NCBI RefSeq assembly: GCF_000817775.3
Contig: NZ_JTHE03000035.1
Coordinates: 1-60,004, forward strand
Direction of reading: 5' to 3'
DNA length: 60,004 bases
Source: Lyngbya confervoides BDU141951
GTDB taxonomy: Bacteria > Cyanobacteriota > Cyanobacteriia > Thermosynechococcales > Thermosynechococcaceae
A program made the position numbers and the translations under genes. Positions 25,558-33,587 of this stretch are shown here, in pieces. Positions within the stretch are counted from its first letter, which is position 1. Each line of letters begins with the position of its first letter. Under the pieces are notes generated by a model. That model had not been told where the DNA came from. It saw only the letters and a program-made list of their open reading frames with translations, and did not search any database.

Positions 25558-26241
25558 CTATGGGGAGGCCAAGGAGGGGTCGAGTCCGGGCTCCAGGTCG
25601 GCGGTATGGGGACTTTTGAAGGTGTTCTGAGCGCTGGGCTGCTGACAGGCCACCATGGTTTTTACATGCTCCATTTCGTCATCGCGGATGGCCACAAAAA
25701 CATCGTAAAGATTGTTAATCTCGGGACGTCGCTGGGTGGGCACCTGTCCAGTTTGAAACTCATCAAACATGTAGAGGTCTCCGTCCCGGTAATAGTGAAC
25801 GGCAACCTCTGGGGCGGCTTGAGACTGGAGAAATTCTGCCTGAGAGTTGAGGAAGCCATCGTAGCTATGATAAGCGTGCTTTTCGACTTCTTCCATGAAA
25901 TGATAGGCCGCTTTAGGATGGAAAAGGTAAAGAATTGCAATGATCCAATAGTAAAGCAGGGCTGTGTGACGAGCCAGGAACCGATCGATCCAATGGCGAT
26001 CGCCCCCCAACGCTTCCATGATCAGCAGATGGTGCAGCTCATTCCAGGATTCCGCGAAATGCACCTTGAGCCAGTCGGCCTTGCGCCACCAGCCAATGGT
26101 TTCGTAGAGATGCAGCACCGACAAATAGGAAAAATAAGGCACCCGCGCCACGGTTTCGAGCACGTAAAAGCGGGGATAGGGGCGATCGCGGTACACCCGA
26201 TTAATGACAAACACTAACAGACCGACGAGTAATCGAATCAT
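25558..26241 (-). CDS. Plastid-type terminal oxidase (alternative oxidase family, PTOX)
   Basis: The 227-residue protein has the diiron alternative-oxidase motifs in order: YVLETVARVPYFSYLSVLHL (first Glu), FAESWNELHHLLIMEALGG (NExxH), HFMEEVEKHAYHSYDGFL (Glu) and AIRDDEMEHVKTM (ExxH). Two interfacial or membrane-associated hydrophobic stretches are present (LLVGLLVFVIN and LLYYWIIAILYLF). Enzymes of this type oxidise plastoquinol and reduce O2 to water in the thylakoid or cytoplasmic membrane, acting as an electron safety valve. The features match plastid-type PTOX rather than mitochondrial AOX, since the regulatory cysteine region is absent. PTOX occurs in only some cyanobacteria. Its nearness to a D1-prime psbA and low-oxygen genes is notable. 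A HxlR regulator is divergent upstream. Confidence 0.92.
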   Translation of the reverse strand: MIRLLVGLLVFVINRVYRDRPYPRFYVLETVARVPYFSYLSVLHLYETIGWWRKADWLKVHFAESWNELHHLLIMEALGGDRHWIDRFLARHTALLYYWIIAILYLFHPKAAYHFMEEVEKHAYHSYDGFLNSQAEFLQSQAAPEVAVHYYRDGDLYMFDEFQTGQVPTQRRPEINNLYDVFVAIRDDEMEHVKTMVACQQPSAQNTFKSPHTADLEPGLDPSLASP

Positions 26242-26533
26242 GGGGTAGGTTCTCCCAAAACGGAATAGCTAGGCTCAACCCAGAGGTTTTCTGGGGGCTG
26301 GCCTCTCCTTTTCTATCCTGCTGATCCCCGATTCCTTTTCAAGGAACTTTCCTGGACCCTCCCTACTATCCCTGAGGGAAAAAATAGGGTTTCCTCCGGT
26401 AAAAACTTGGGCGAAGTCTGGCACCGGGAGAATCGTGAAAAAAAAGTTAAGATCCCGGTTCTGTGTGCAAAATTCCCCCAGTGGCGGTGGGCATTGGGAA
26501 TAATAGAGGACGTTTGGTGCAACCCAGGGGTTT
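26242..26533. other. Divergent spacer between PTOX and the HxlR regulator
   Basis: About 290 bases, no gene. An AT-rich stretch GAAAAAAAAGTTAAG lies near 26436-26451. No convincing promoter or palindrome was found, although the divergent arrangement suggests that the HxlR protein may act here. Confidence 0.4.
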
Positions 26534-26884
26534 ATGTTGAGTACAAGTGACTGTCTGCAAGGGGCGTGTCCCATTAGCCATGTGCTGGATCTCATTGATG
26601 GCAAATGGTCGATTCTGCTGTTGCGAGAACTGTTTTGTGGCGATCGCCGCACCCATGAGTTAAGCAAAGCCCTAACCGGAATTAGCAGCAAGACGCTTTC
26701 CCACGAACTGAAGCGTTTGGAGAAATACGGCTTACTGGATCGCCGCGTCTATGCCGAGGTGCCGCCCCGCGTGGAATACAGTCTGACGCCGAAGGGACGA
26801 GAGATTCAGCCGGTTTTGAGGGCCCTCTACGAGGTGGGGCGGCAATGGTTGGACCAGGACAGCTGCGATTGTCCGATGTGCTAG
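26534..26884 (+). CDS. HxlR-family transcription regulator
   Basis: The 116-residue protein carries the HxlR winged helix: CPISHVLDLIDGKWSILLLR, then RTHELSKALTGISSKTLSHELKRL and the wing RVYAEVPPRVEYSLTPKGRE. The N-terminal cysteine pair region (DCLQGACP) and the C-terminal CDCPMC give five cysteines, so thiol-based or metal sensing is conceivable; several HxlR/QorR/HypR proteins respond to quinones, aldehydes or disulfide stress. It is divergent from the PTOX gene and is followed by a transposase remnant. Control of PTOX or of the neighbouring redox genes is an inference from position. Length is normal for the family. Confidence 0.85.
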   Translation: MLSTSDCLQGACPISHVLDLIDGKWSILLLRELFCGDRRTHELSKALTGISSKTLSHELKRLEKYGLLDRRVYAEVPPRVEYSLTPKGREIQPVLRALYEVGRQWLDQDSCDCPMC

Positions 26885-26973
26885 GGAAGTTTGACCGACT
26901 GGCAAGCGTGGCGGGAGGATCTCAAAGTGGCATCCAGATCGAAGGGGCTCAAGGTAAACCGAGACGAGAGTGA

Positions 26974-27282
26974 GTAGGCCGGAAGCATTCCTACACCGCC
27001 GTCAGTCCCATGCCCCAAGTGCATGCCAACCCCTTGGAGGCCTTGAATAGTGCGCTACGGCGTCGAGCTACGGCATATCGCAGACAGCAGAACCACTATG
27101 CCAAACACCGAGCGGGGTAACAGCGAGGGTTGAATGTGCAGCGATTACTTCATAACTGGGTGCGTCCGCACTGGAGTCTGGGAAAACAGACCACCCTAGC
27201 CATGGCGATGGGATTTGTTGAACGCCCCATCACGATTGCGAAAATCTTGATCTGGAGAGGCTTGAGTACCTTTACTCCTTAA
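26974..27282 (+). pseudogene. C-terminal remnant of an insertion-sequence transposase
   Basis: The frame reads KHSYTAVSP, then VHANPLEALNSALRRRATAY, RRQQNHYAK, a TAA at 27118, and on through LNVQRLLHNWVRPHWSLGKQ and AMAMGFVERP to a stop at 27280. The HAN-EA-N-LRRR-AYRR and NWVRPHW motifs are those of the C-terminal end of IS1-like transposases common in cyanobacteria. A further in-frame TGA at 26971 and the lack of the catalytic N-terminal part show that it is decayed. No clear terminal inverted repeats were found, and the 27283-27475 stretch downstream holds no gene. Confidence 0.75.
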
Positions 27283-27475
27283 CTAGACAGTGCCACTTCC
27301 AGGGTAAGGGAAGAGTAAGGAGGGGAGGTCGTATTAGAATCAGGTACATACAAGTCAACCAGATCTACCCTCACTTATCGTCACTGCTCCAACTAACGCT
27401 AGATCAAGCGTTTTATAGAACGAAATGGGTGTTGCAAGGGGGGGGAGAAGGAAGGGCGATCGCCAATCGCTGAGG

Positions 27476-28339
27476 TTAGTCCGACCAATTGCTTGAGTTC
27501 CTCCCCAGGGAGTGGGTGGGCAAAAAAATCTCCGTCACAGCCCCTGCCTTCCTGAACATGGATTTTCGATTGAACCAGATCACTAGCCCAGCAACGGCCA
27601 CAAATAGAACCGTATCGTAGGGTTCTGCGTCCGGCCAAAGCGGATTGATGCACTGAAAATGGAATAAGGCCGGTAGCAGAATGCTTCCGCCTGAGGCGTT
27701 CAGAAGGGGAGTGACGATGACGCTGAGGGCAATGGTGCCCACAAAAAACGGAGTGAAGGACCAGTGACTTTGCTGAGTTCCACTCAGCAGGAATGCCGGT
27801 AGATGCCAAATTCCCCAAATCCCGCCCACAATTAAGCCAGCCCAGATCGGCATAAATCGGCGTTGGAGCAGTGGCAAGAGCAGCCCCCGCCAACCCAATT
27901 CCTCAATTGGACCTTTAATCGCCGCTAGAAGCAGAGCCGCAAGCAGCGACGGAACGGAGTCAAAGGGCAGGGGTTCAGTAAAAAGCGTTCCTTTTAAGGC
28001 AGATCCACCGCCAAAAATGATCGGCATTCCGATGAGCAAGAAGGCATACCATGCCAGGGAGCAGCGCCAGAGCAGGCAACGAGTGATATAGGCCTGCAAG
28101 CCACCTAAGCCACCACTAGACAAAACAATGAGGCAAGCCGCGATCGCCGGTGCCCACACGGATAGATAAAAGAGGGGATGCTGACCGGTCAGTTGGCCAA
28201 AAATTGAGACCATGGGTGCAGGCAGCAGAATAAATAATCCCAAAATCCCCCAGGCCAGGCCAAAGGTTATCAGCAGAAATGGCACAAGGGCGATAAAGGG
28301 CACCTGAAGGGGGGTGGCACTTGAGGATTCACTGTTCAT
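27476..28339 (-). CDS. CPBP-family intramembrane glutamic protease
   Basis: The ATG at 28339 is preferred because GGAGAAGG lies just before it; earlier codons look untranslated. The 287-residue protein has about eight hydrophobic segments and the CPBP/Abi signatures: EELGWRGLLLP (EExxxR, the catalytic pair) and IWGIWHLPAFLL (HxxxF), with a third histidine in LLPALFHFQ. CPBP proteins include CAAX-prenyl-type endopeptidases and the SRP1/Abi groups; in bacteria substrates are rarely known. It resembles the stand-alone family with the sequence PAPMVSIFGQ near the N-terminus. It is transcribed away from a small secreted protein gene. No operon partner is evident. A self-immunity or membrane protein-processing role cannot be told from sequence. 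Confidence 0.82.
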   Translation of the reverse strand: MNSESSSATPLQVPFIALVPFLLITFGLAWGILGLFILLPAPMVSIFGQLTGQHPLFYLSVWAPAIAACLIVLSSGGLGGLQAYITRCLLWRCSLAWYAFLLIGMPIIFGGGSALKGTLFTEPLPFDSVPSLLAALLLAAIKGPIEELGWRGLLLPLLQRRFMPIWAGLIVGGIWGIWHLPAFLLSGTQQSHWSFTPFFVGTIALSVIVTPLLNASGGSILLPALFHFQCINPLWPDAEPYDTVLFVAVAGLVIWFNRKSMFRKAGAVTEIFLPTHSLGRNSSNWSD

Positions 28340-28584
28340 CACCTTCTCCGTGCAAAGCAGATTCTTTAAACTATCATTGCCGTATTGAGGGGCGGGTATA
28401 GGTTGCAAAGGACTAAGCCTTGCTCTTAATGATGCCAGGAACCGTTGATCGCCCTGCGAAGATGGTGCAACGTTCAGGAAAAGCACGAGCAATGTGCTGA
28501 GACTGAACGCCCCATGGGTTGCGTAGGCAATTTGCGATAATAAAGGTGTGAGCCATCATCTCCGTGCTGACGGAAGGGGGTTCT

Positions 28585-28986
28585 ATGAAACTCTGCGGGA
28601 GTCTTTTAAGTGTTTTAACGGCGGGTCTACTCTGGGCCATCCCCGCCTCCGCCGAAACCCTGATTTCCGATAGTGGCAAAACGCAGATTTTTGACTATCA
28701 GTTTAGCCACTATCCAGGGGATGTCCTTGAATACCATACTGAAGTGCGCGGCGAATCGTATCATGGCTTGATTCAAGTCACGCAAGTAGGGAATGGCTTT
28801 GTCTCTGGATGGTTTAGCGATCGCAGCCAACGGGGGGATACCGGCTGCACCGGCAATGTCCACATCCGCTTTACTGGAAACAATCGCTATACCTCCATCT
28901 GGGATGTGGGCGGAAGCTATAGTCCTTACCTCACCTGTCCCGATTCTGGATCATCCTTCAGCTTGGGAATGACTGCCTACCCATAA
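28585..28986 (+). CDS. Small secreted protein of unknown function
   Basis: The ATG at 28585 follows an AAGGGGG site; a signal peptide comes directly after it (MKLCGSLLSVLTAGLLWAIP, cleavage after ASA). The mature protein is about 113 residues, beta-rich and aromatic (DYQFSHYPGDVLEYHTEV, then YHGLIQVTQVGNGFVSGWF), and has two cysteines (DTGCTGN and YLTCPDS) that probably form one disulfide. I do not recognise the family. It stands alone between the divergent CPBP gene and a metallothionein gene reading towards it. A periplasmic or extracellular location is supported by the signal; function is not. Confidence 0.6.
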   Translation: MKLCGSLLSVLTAGLLWAIPASAETLISDSGKTQIFDYQFSHYPGDVLEYHTEVRGESYHGLIQVTQVGNGFVSGWFSDRSQRGDTGCTGNVHIRFTGNNRYTSIWDVGGSYSPYLTCPDSGSSFSLGMTAYP

Positions 28987-29179
28987 CGCTTTAGAATCCC
29001 TGGCATCAGATCGCGTCCTGCGAAAGCGGAGGGGCTGGGCACAGGCGACTCCACCCCCCACCAGGCCACTGCTGCGATCTGCCTGCCTGAGATTCACCCA
29101 GGATCGCTTTTCCAAGCGTTGATGCGCCTGTGAGTCGTTTTGCCACAACATCCTCCCAGGCAGACCGCCTTCCCTGGGG

Positions 29180-29347
29180 TTAGCTGTGACAATGACAGCC
29201 CGCATGTCCACAGCCCGAACCCCCGTCATGACCGCTGGCGCAGGCCTCGCTGCAAAAATATTGACCGCTTTTCTGTACCGCAGAACTCACGTCCACAACA
29301 CATAAACAGGACTCGCAGGCACATTTCATTTGACTTACAGTTGCCAT
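29180..29347 (-). CDS. smtA: Metallothionein (SmtA/BmtA type)
   Basis: The ATG at 29347 has a GGAGG site at good spacing; this gives a 55-residue protein close to SmtA of Synechococcus. Cysteines at 9, 11, 14 and 16 (KCACESCLC), 32 and 36 (YFCSEAC), 46, 51 and 53 (CGHAGCHCH), and histidines 40, 48, 52 and 54 match the Zn4Cys9His2 cluster protein, with one residue fewer before the last cysteine group. It sequesters zinc and cadmium in the cytoplasm. It is divergent from an SmtB-like gene, and a perfect SmtB-type operator lies just upstream, so induction by excess zinc or cadmium is expected. Confidence 0.94.
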   Translation of the reverse strand: MATVSQMKCACESCLCVVDVSSAVQKSGQYFCSEACASGHDGGSGCGHAGCHCHS

Positions 29348-29371
29348 GGGAACCTCCATCGACTTAACATT

Positions 29372-29385
29372 TGAACACTTGTTCA
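29372..29385. promoter_or_regulatory. SmtB-type operator
   Basis: A perfect inverted repeat TGAACA-CT-TGTTCA lies 24 bases upstream of the metallothionein ATG. It is flanked by further half-matching ACAT/ATGT bases. This 6-2-6 palindrome matches the form of SmtB/ZiaR-family operators, and its location would block the metallothionein promoter when occupied. Confidence 0.78.
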
Positions 29386-29448
29386 TGTATTAACATAGCA
29401 CAAGCCGCCTGGCTCCAGGTCAAGAAACTCTAAAAATTTAGACTCCCC

Positions 29449-29784
29449 ATGACTTCCCCTGCCTCCGACCGATCCCTGCCGAACCAGACCTAGCTGCTGA
29501 GTCCCGAGAAGGCAGAGCGGATGGCCCAGTTTTTTGGCGTTCTTGGCGATGCTAACCGCTGGCGCATTTTGTCGGCCCTGGCAGTCCAAGATCTGCGGGT
29601 GAGCGAGTTGGCCGATCTCGTGGGCATGAGCGACTCGGCAGTCTCTCATCAGCTCCGAGTCCTCAAGGGCCAGCACCTGGTGCGCTACCGGCGCGAGGGG
29701 CGCTATCGGGTCTACACCCTCAAAGATCACCACATTCTCACTCTCTATCGCGAGGTCTCAGAGCACTTGGACGAGGATCTTTGA
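29449..29784 (+). pseudogene. smtB: SmtB-like zinc repressor interrupted by an in-frame amber codon
   Basis: From the ATG at 29449 the frame reads 14 residues to TAG at 29491-29493 and then continues without a break through LLSPEKAERMAQFFGVLGD to the normal end. The downstream part has the SmtB helix-turn-helix (MSDSAVSHQLRVLKGQ) and the full alpha-5 zinc site DHHI...EHLDE (Asp, His, His, Glu). The amber lies where a Gln or similar codon would be expected, in the N-terminal arm. The alpha-3N cysteine of classic SmtB (LCVGDLA) is arginine here. Expression may still occur from ATG 29521, which removes helix 1, from a CTG, or by readthrough; a sequencing error is also possible. It is divergent from the metallothionein gene. 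Confidence 0.75.
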
Positions 29785-29816
29785 AGGATCGCGGCCGAAG
29801 CCCCAACAAGATCGCC

Positions 29817-30911
29817 TCAGAGCATCCGCATTTGCTCGTTCGGAGGCGAATAGCCCAAATGCTTCCAGGCTGCCGGGGTGGCCACCCGACCGCGCGGGGT
29901 GCGATTCAGATAGCCAATTTGTAGCAGATAGGGTTCATAGACCTCCTCGATGGTTTGGGAATCCTCCCCTGTGGCGGCCGCTAGGGTGTCCAGGCCCACC
30001 GGTCCCCCCTGGTAATGTTCAATCATGACCGTCAACAGCCGTCGATCGGTCCAGTCTAGCCCACAGGGGTCCACATTAAATAGCTCCAGGGCCTCCACTG
30101 CGATCGCTGGGGTCACAGATCCCGAGGCCCGCACCTGGGCAAAATCGCGCACCCGCTTCAACAGCCGGTTGGCAATTCGAGGTGTTCCCCGCGATCGCCG
30201 GGCAATCTCCAGCGCCGCCTCCGCCTGCAGCGCCACCTCAAAAATGCCCGCGGTGCGTCGGACAATCTGGCTCAGTTCCTCCGCTTCGTAAAAGCGCAAC
30301 CGCTGCACAAAGCCAAAGCGATCGCGCAGGGGGGATGAGAGGGCCCCCACCCGCGTCGTCGCACCCACCAGGGTAAAGGGCTTCAGATCCAGGCTGCGCG
30401 TGCGGGCACTTTGCCCCTTACCCAGGGTGATATCGAGGCGAAAATCTTCCATGGCCGGATACAGCAGCTCCTCACTCATGCGCGAAAGCCGATGAATCTC
30501 ATCAATAAATAAGATATCTCCGGGTTGAAGATTGACCAGCAGCCCCACAATATCGCGGGGACGCTCCAGGGCTGGGGCACTGGTCACCTTACAGTTCACC
30601 CCCATCTCCGCCGCTAAAATCAGCGAAATGGTGGTCTTTCCTAATCCCGGTGGACCGTACAGCAGCAGGTGATCCAAGGGTTCAGCGCGGGACTTGGCCG
30701 CTTCAATGGCAATGTGCAGCACCTCCTTGAGATCGCGCTGGCCCACATAGTCGCTGAGCCGCTGGGGCCGAATTTTGTCTTCGCTTTGGGGTCGACGTTC
30801 CTCTTCATCGGCCTCGGGCTGGAGCAACTTCGGGTCAGGGGGCTGCGGCTGTACCGTATTTTTCTCTGGCGCAGGGTCAAAATGACCGGACTTGGAAGAA
30901 ACAATTGCCAT
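29817..30911 (-). CDS. ruvB: Holliday junction branch-migration helicase RuvB
   Basis: The ATG at 30911 gives a 364-residue protein; residues encoded upstream of it do not belong to the family. After a polar, charged N-terminal extension of about 50 residues comes [18 protein letters not shown], Walker [15 protein letters not shown], Walker [15 protein letters not shown], the arginine-finger region [18 protein letters not shown], sensor 2 [14 protein letters not shown] and the winged helix [18 protein letters not shown]. RuvB forms the hexameric motor on Holliday junctions with RuvA. The N-terminal extension is common in cyanobacterial RuvB proteins. The gene stands alone, as usual in cyanobacteria, and is divergent from a CAP-domain gene 50 bases away. 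Confidence 0.95.
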   Translation of the reverse strand: MAIVSSKSGHFDPAPEKNTVQPQPPDPKLLQPEADEEERRPQSEDKIRPQRLSDYVGQRDLKEVLHIAIEAAKSRAEPLDHLLLYGPPGLGKTTISLILAAEMGVNCKVTSAPALERPRDIVGLLVNLQPGDILFIDEIHRLSRMSEELLYPAMEDFRLDITLGKGQSARTRSLDLKPFTLVGATTRVGALSSPLRDRFGFVQRLRFYEAEELSQIVRRTAGIFEVALQAEAALEIARRSRGTPRIANRLLKRVRDFAQVRASGSVTPAIAVEALELFNVDPCGLDWTDRRLLTVMIEHYQGGPVGLDTLAAATGEDSQTIEEVYEPYLLQIGYLNRTPRGRVATPAAWKHLGYSPPNEQMRML

Positions 30912-30960
30912 GCAGTAGAGTCTTAGGCTGAAGTGTTCTCTATGGTAAGAGGATTTGGTG

Positions 30961-31530
30961 ATGGGGGGGAAAATAATCGGGGGTCTGGCCATCGCCGCCA
31001 TGACCACCGGAGTTTTTGCCGGGAATGGATCTAATGCCCAAACCCTGGACAATACTTGGATCACTCGCGTGCGGATGCGATTGGCCAATTCCTGGACCGC
31101 GGCTTTGCCTCAGCGGCGATCGCGATCTCAAATGCAGGCCTACAGCCTGAAGCTGGTGAATCGAGACCGCAAGAACTACCGGCGATCGCGCCTTATGGCC
31201 GATCCGCTCTTAACTCAAGTTGCCCAGCGCCATGCCGAGGATATGGCAACCCGTAATTTTTTTGGTCATGTCAATCCCTGGGGACAAACCCCCAGCGATC
31301 GCATCAAGGCCGCAGGTGGATCAGGCGGCGTGGCGGAAAACCTGGCCTACCAGATGTCCGGGAGCGGCATCCATCCCTCCTATCCCCTGGCGGAAACCTT
31401 TCAGGACGGATGGATGCGCAGTGCCGGACATCGCGCTAATCTGCTGAATCCGACCTACCATCGGTTTGGGTATGGCATTGCCACCTCACGCGATGGGACC
31501 AAGGTCTTTGCGGTGCAGCTCTTTCGCTAA
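30961..31530 (+). CDS. Secreted CAP/SCP-domain protein
   Basis: The ATG at 30961 follows AAGAGG; TTG and GTG codons just upstream are less likely starts. A signal-like N-terminus ([20 protein letters not shown]) precedes a basic linker. The CAP domain begins near residue 60 ([20 protein letters not shown]) and shows the family marks [57 protein letters not shown] and RFGYGIA. The histidine-glutamate set of the CAP cavity (RHAEDM, GHVN, AENL, GHR) is complete. Bacterial CAP proteins are exported, with uncertain roles in wall or matrix association. The gene shares a short divergent spacer with ruvB. Confidence 0.87.
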   Translation: MGGKIIGGLAIAAMTTGVFAGNGSNAQTLDNTWITRVRMRLANSWTAALPQRRSRSQMQAYSLKLVNRDRKNYRRSRLMADPLLTQVAQRHAEDMATRNFFGHVNPWGQTPSDRIKAAGGSGGVAENLAYQMSGSGIHPSYPLAETFQDGWMRSAGHRANLLNPTYHRFGYGIATSRDGTKVFAVQLFR

Positions 31531-31594
31531 CAGCCCAGGTCAGCGAGAGCCAGAAGACATATGATTTAAACCCCTTGCGTCAGAATGGGTAATC

Positions 31595-32890
31595 CTAGAA
31601 CGCATATTGAACCCCAGCGGTCACGTGCCAATCCGTTTCAAGCTGGGGTCCATCCAGGGATTGAAAAATTGGCAATCCAAATTCGAGGCCTAAGCGCCCG
31701 CCTTTCAAGGCCCCTCGCGGCGCAAATAGATTGAGGCCAAGATTTAAATCTATGCGGCTTCCGCCACGACGGCTTGGATCGGCGGTAGGGATGACCAAGG
31801 GGTTGAGCCGAGGATCAGCTCCAGCAATGTCCCCCCAATCTCGCCCCTGTAGGCGTAGGGAGGTGCTAATCCAGTCATTCCAGCGTCGTGCGCCCCAGAT
31901 CGTCCCATTAATTTCGTTGCCGAGCCGGTAATCGTTATCATTCTTTCCCAGACGGAGCGTACCCAGCATCTGCACTCCCCAGGACCAGTCTTGGGTTTGT
32001 CCCAGATAGGTGACGCCAGGGCGCAGATCAACGGTGCCTGAGCCAATTTGCATGGGATAGGGCAAAACCTGGTTTGGGCCAGCAGGGGTGTCATCGCGTT
32101 GATTAATGGACCCTGTGGGAAAGCTCGTGCCAAAGTTCAGATGAACCCGATGCCGGTCTCGATCCAGAATTTTATAAAGGCCGCTGAGACTGACATCTCC
32201 AAGTCCAGAACTGTTTGTGGTGAAGGAAGTACCCATGCGAGTTTGATGCTTCATTTCCTTGGTGATGAAGGGTACCATCCCCATCAAGGTCAGCTCATGG
32301 GTGGGTGCATACATTATCCCAAACATATGCATGTCCATAGTCATGTGAACCGGGGCAACCGGGAACTGTTGAAGGACATCAGCTAGGGTCAGGTTCGTCG
32401 TTCCGGTTAGATTTCCTCCCATCCCCATGGACATATATCGGTAGGAAACCATGAATTCGCCTGCCTGGTGTGTGTGATCGCCCATAACACCCATGGGAGC
32501 GTGGCCATCGGGCCGACCAGCGGTCCAGCGCAGCTGATCTAAACGCCCCTCTTCCGAGACAACCGCATCGGCCATCAGACTGGGGACAGGAGCAAGGGCG
32601 GGTTCCTCCCCAGACCGAACCTCTGGGGTTGTCCGGACTGGCGAGATGTCTGTCTGCTCTAGCAAAGGCTCCGCTGTGGGCAGGGCAAAATGATCCCTCC
32701 CCGAGAGAGGTTGATCGTGCCCGAGAGTCTCTAACGCTAGAGGTTCCCCTGCGTTCCCTGGGGTGGGAAAGTCCTCTGCGTTCCCTGGGGCGGGAAACAA
32801 CAGTGGGAGATCCCAAAATCCTCCGCTGATAAGCACCATCCCCTTTAAAAATACGGAGGACCAATTCCCCCGAGTACGCTTTTGATTCAC
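31595..32890 (-). CDS. Met-rich outer-membrane beta-barrel-like protein, possible copper link
   Basis: The start is a GTG at 32890 with GAGG upstream. A signal peptide-like N-terminus leads to a disordered Pro/Glu-rich region of about 100 residues (repeated GNAEDFPTPGNAG). The remaining ~300 residues alternate short beta strands and end in GVQYAF, the terminal aromatic typical of outer-membrane barrels. The first strands are very rich in Met and His: DGHAPMGVMGDHTHQAGEFM, YRYMSMGMGG and VHMTMDMHMFGIMYAP. Homologues are usually called transporter family protein and tend to occur beside copper-resistance genes. Here a copper-type BlaI/M56 regulator pair and a CopA fragment lie next to it on the other side. 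Copper binding or export is inferred from composition and context. Confidence 0.62.
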   Translation of the reverse strand: MNQKRTRGNWSSVFLKGMVLISGGFWDLPLLFPAPGNAEDFPTPGNAGEPLALETLGHDQPLSGRDHFALPTAEPLLEQTDISPVRTTPEVRSGEEPALAPVPSLMADAVVSEEGRLDQLRWTAGRPDGHAPMGVMGDHTHQAGEFMVSYRYMSMGMGGNLTGTTNLTLADVLQQFPVAPVHMTMDMHMFGIMYAPTHELTLMGMVPFITKEMKHQTRMGTSFTTNSSGLGDVSLSGLYKILDRDRHRVHLNFGTSFPTGSINQRDDTPAGPNQVLPYPMQIGSGTVDLRPGVTYLGQTQDWSWGVQMLGTLRLGKNDNDYRLGNEINGTIWGARRWNDWISTSLRLQGRDWGDIAGADPRLNPLVIPTADPSRRGGSRIDLNLGLNLFAPRGALKGGRLGLEFGLPIFQSLDGPQLETDWHVTAGVQYAF

Positions 32891-33167
32891 TGAGAGCTAT
32901 CCTCATGTCCACTAAAGACCTCAATATCAAAGGCCGATGCATCAAGTCAAAAGACGGACTGTCAAACCACCGCAGGCCAAACCGCCGCAGGTCCAATCAC
33001 CGTAAGGGAGACATCCTTTGTCTGTGGGTTGCCGGCGGATCTATAAGGCAAGGGCTCAAGACCCCAGAGAGAATACCTGCCCCCATCCCAAAGAATCCCA
33101 GAGGCTGCGATCGCAAGCGCGGACCTCTTTTCCTTGATACAGTAGGGCTTAGGTTTATTGCGTTGGT

Positions 33168-33587
33168 ATGGCTCCCTTTCCAAACCATTCCCCAACCTCA
33201 CTATCTTTAGGGCCTCTAGAGTCTGAGATTCTTGGAATTCTCTGGCATTTAGAGGCGGGGACCGTGCGGGAAATTCATGAACTGATTTTGGCCGATCCCG
33301 ATCGCGAGTTGGCCTACCCATCGGTAACCACCGTTTTAAACCGGCTGGCAAAGAAAGGCTGGGTTCAATGCGATCGCCAGGCGCAGGCGTTTATTTGGCG
33401 ACCGCTGATCTCAGAACACGAAGCCCAGGTGCTGCAAGCCCAACAGCATCTCAAAGATTTTTTAAAGGTCAGTCATCCAGATATTGTCGCGACCTTTATC
33501 GAGAGTCTGGACGAGGCCAGCTTGGCGCAGCTAGACGCCATTTCCGCCCAGATCAAGGCAGCAAGGGAGGCTAAACAAGACCCATGA
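33168..33587 (+). CDS. petR: BlaI/MecI/CopY-family repressor, PetR-like
   Basis: The 139-residue protein has the BlaI fold: LGPLESEILGILWHLEAGTV, HTH EIHELI...AYPSVTTVLNRLAKKGWV and a C-terminal dimerisation helix region. It is followed, with a 4-base ATGA overlap, by a membrane M56 peptidase. In Synechocystis the pair slr0240/slr0241 (PetR/PetP) controls the copper-dependent switch between plastocyanin and cytochrome c6: PetR represses petE and activates petJ, and PetP removes PetR when copper is present. The same gene order and families here make that assignment likely, though beta-lactam or other targets cannot be ruled out by sequence alone. Copper-related neighbours support it. petE and petJ are not within the window. 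Confidence 0.78.
   Translation: MAPFPNHSPTSLSLGPLESEILGILWHLEAGTVREIHELILADPDRELAYPSVTTVLNRLAKKGWVQCDRQAQAFIWRPLISEHEAQVLQAQQHLKDFLKVSHPDIVATFIESLDEASLAQLDAISAQIKAAREAKQDP

Noticed and set aside
25546-26217. 223-codon plus-strand open frame
   Set aside because: It is the antisense shadow of the PTOX gene, whose diiron motifs are complete.
32905-33210. 101-codon plus-strand open frame before petR
   Set aside because: It overlaps the PetR start in another frame, lacks a ribosome site and is Lys/Arg/Pro-rich without any domain.
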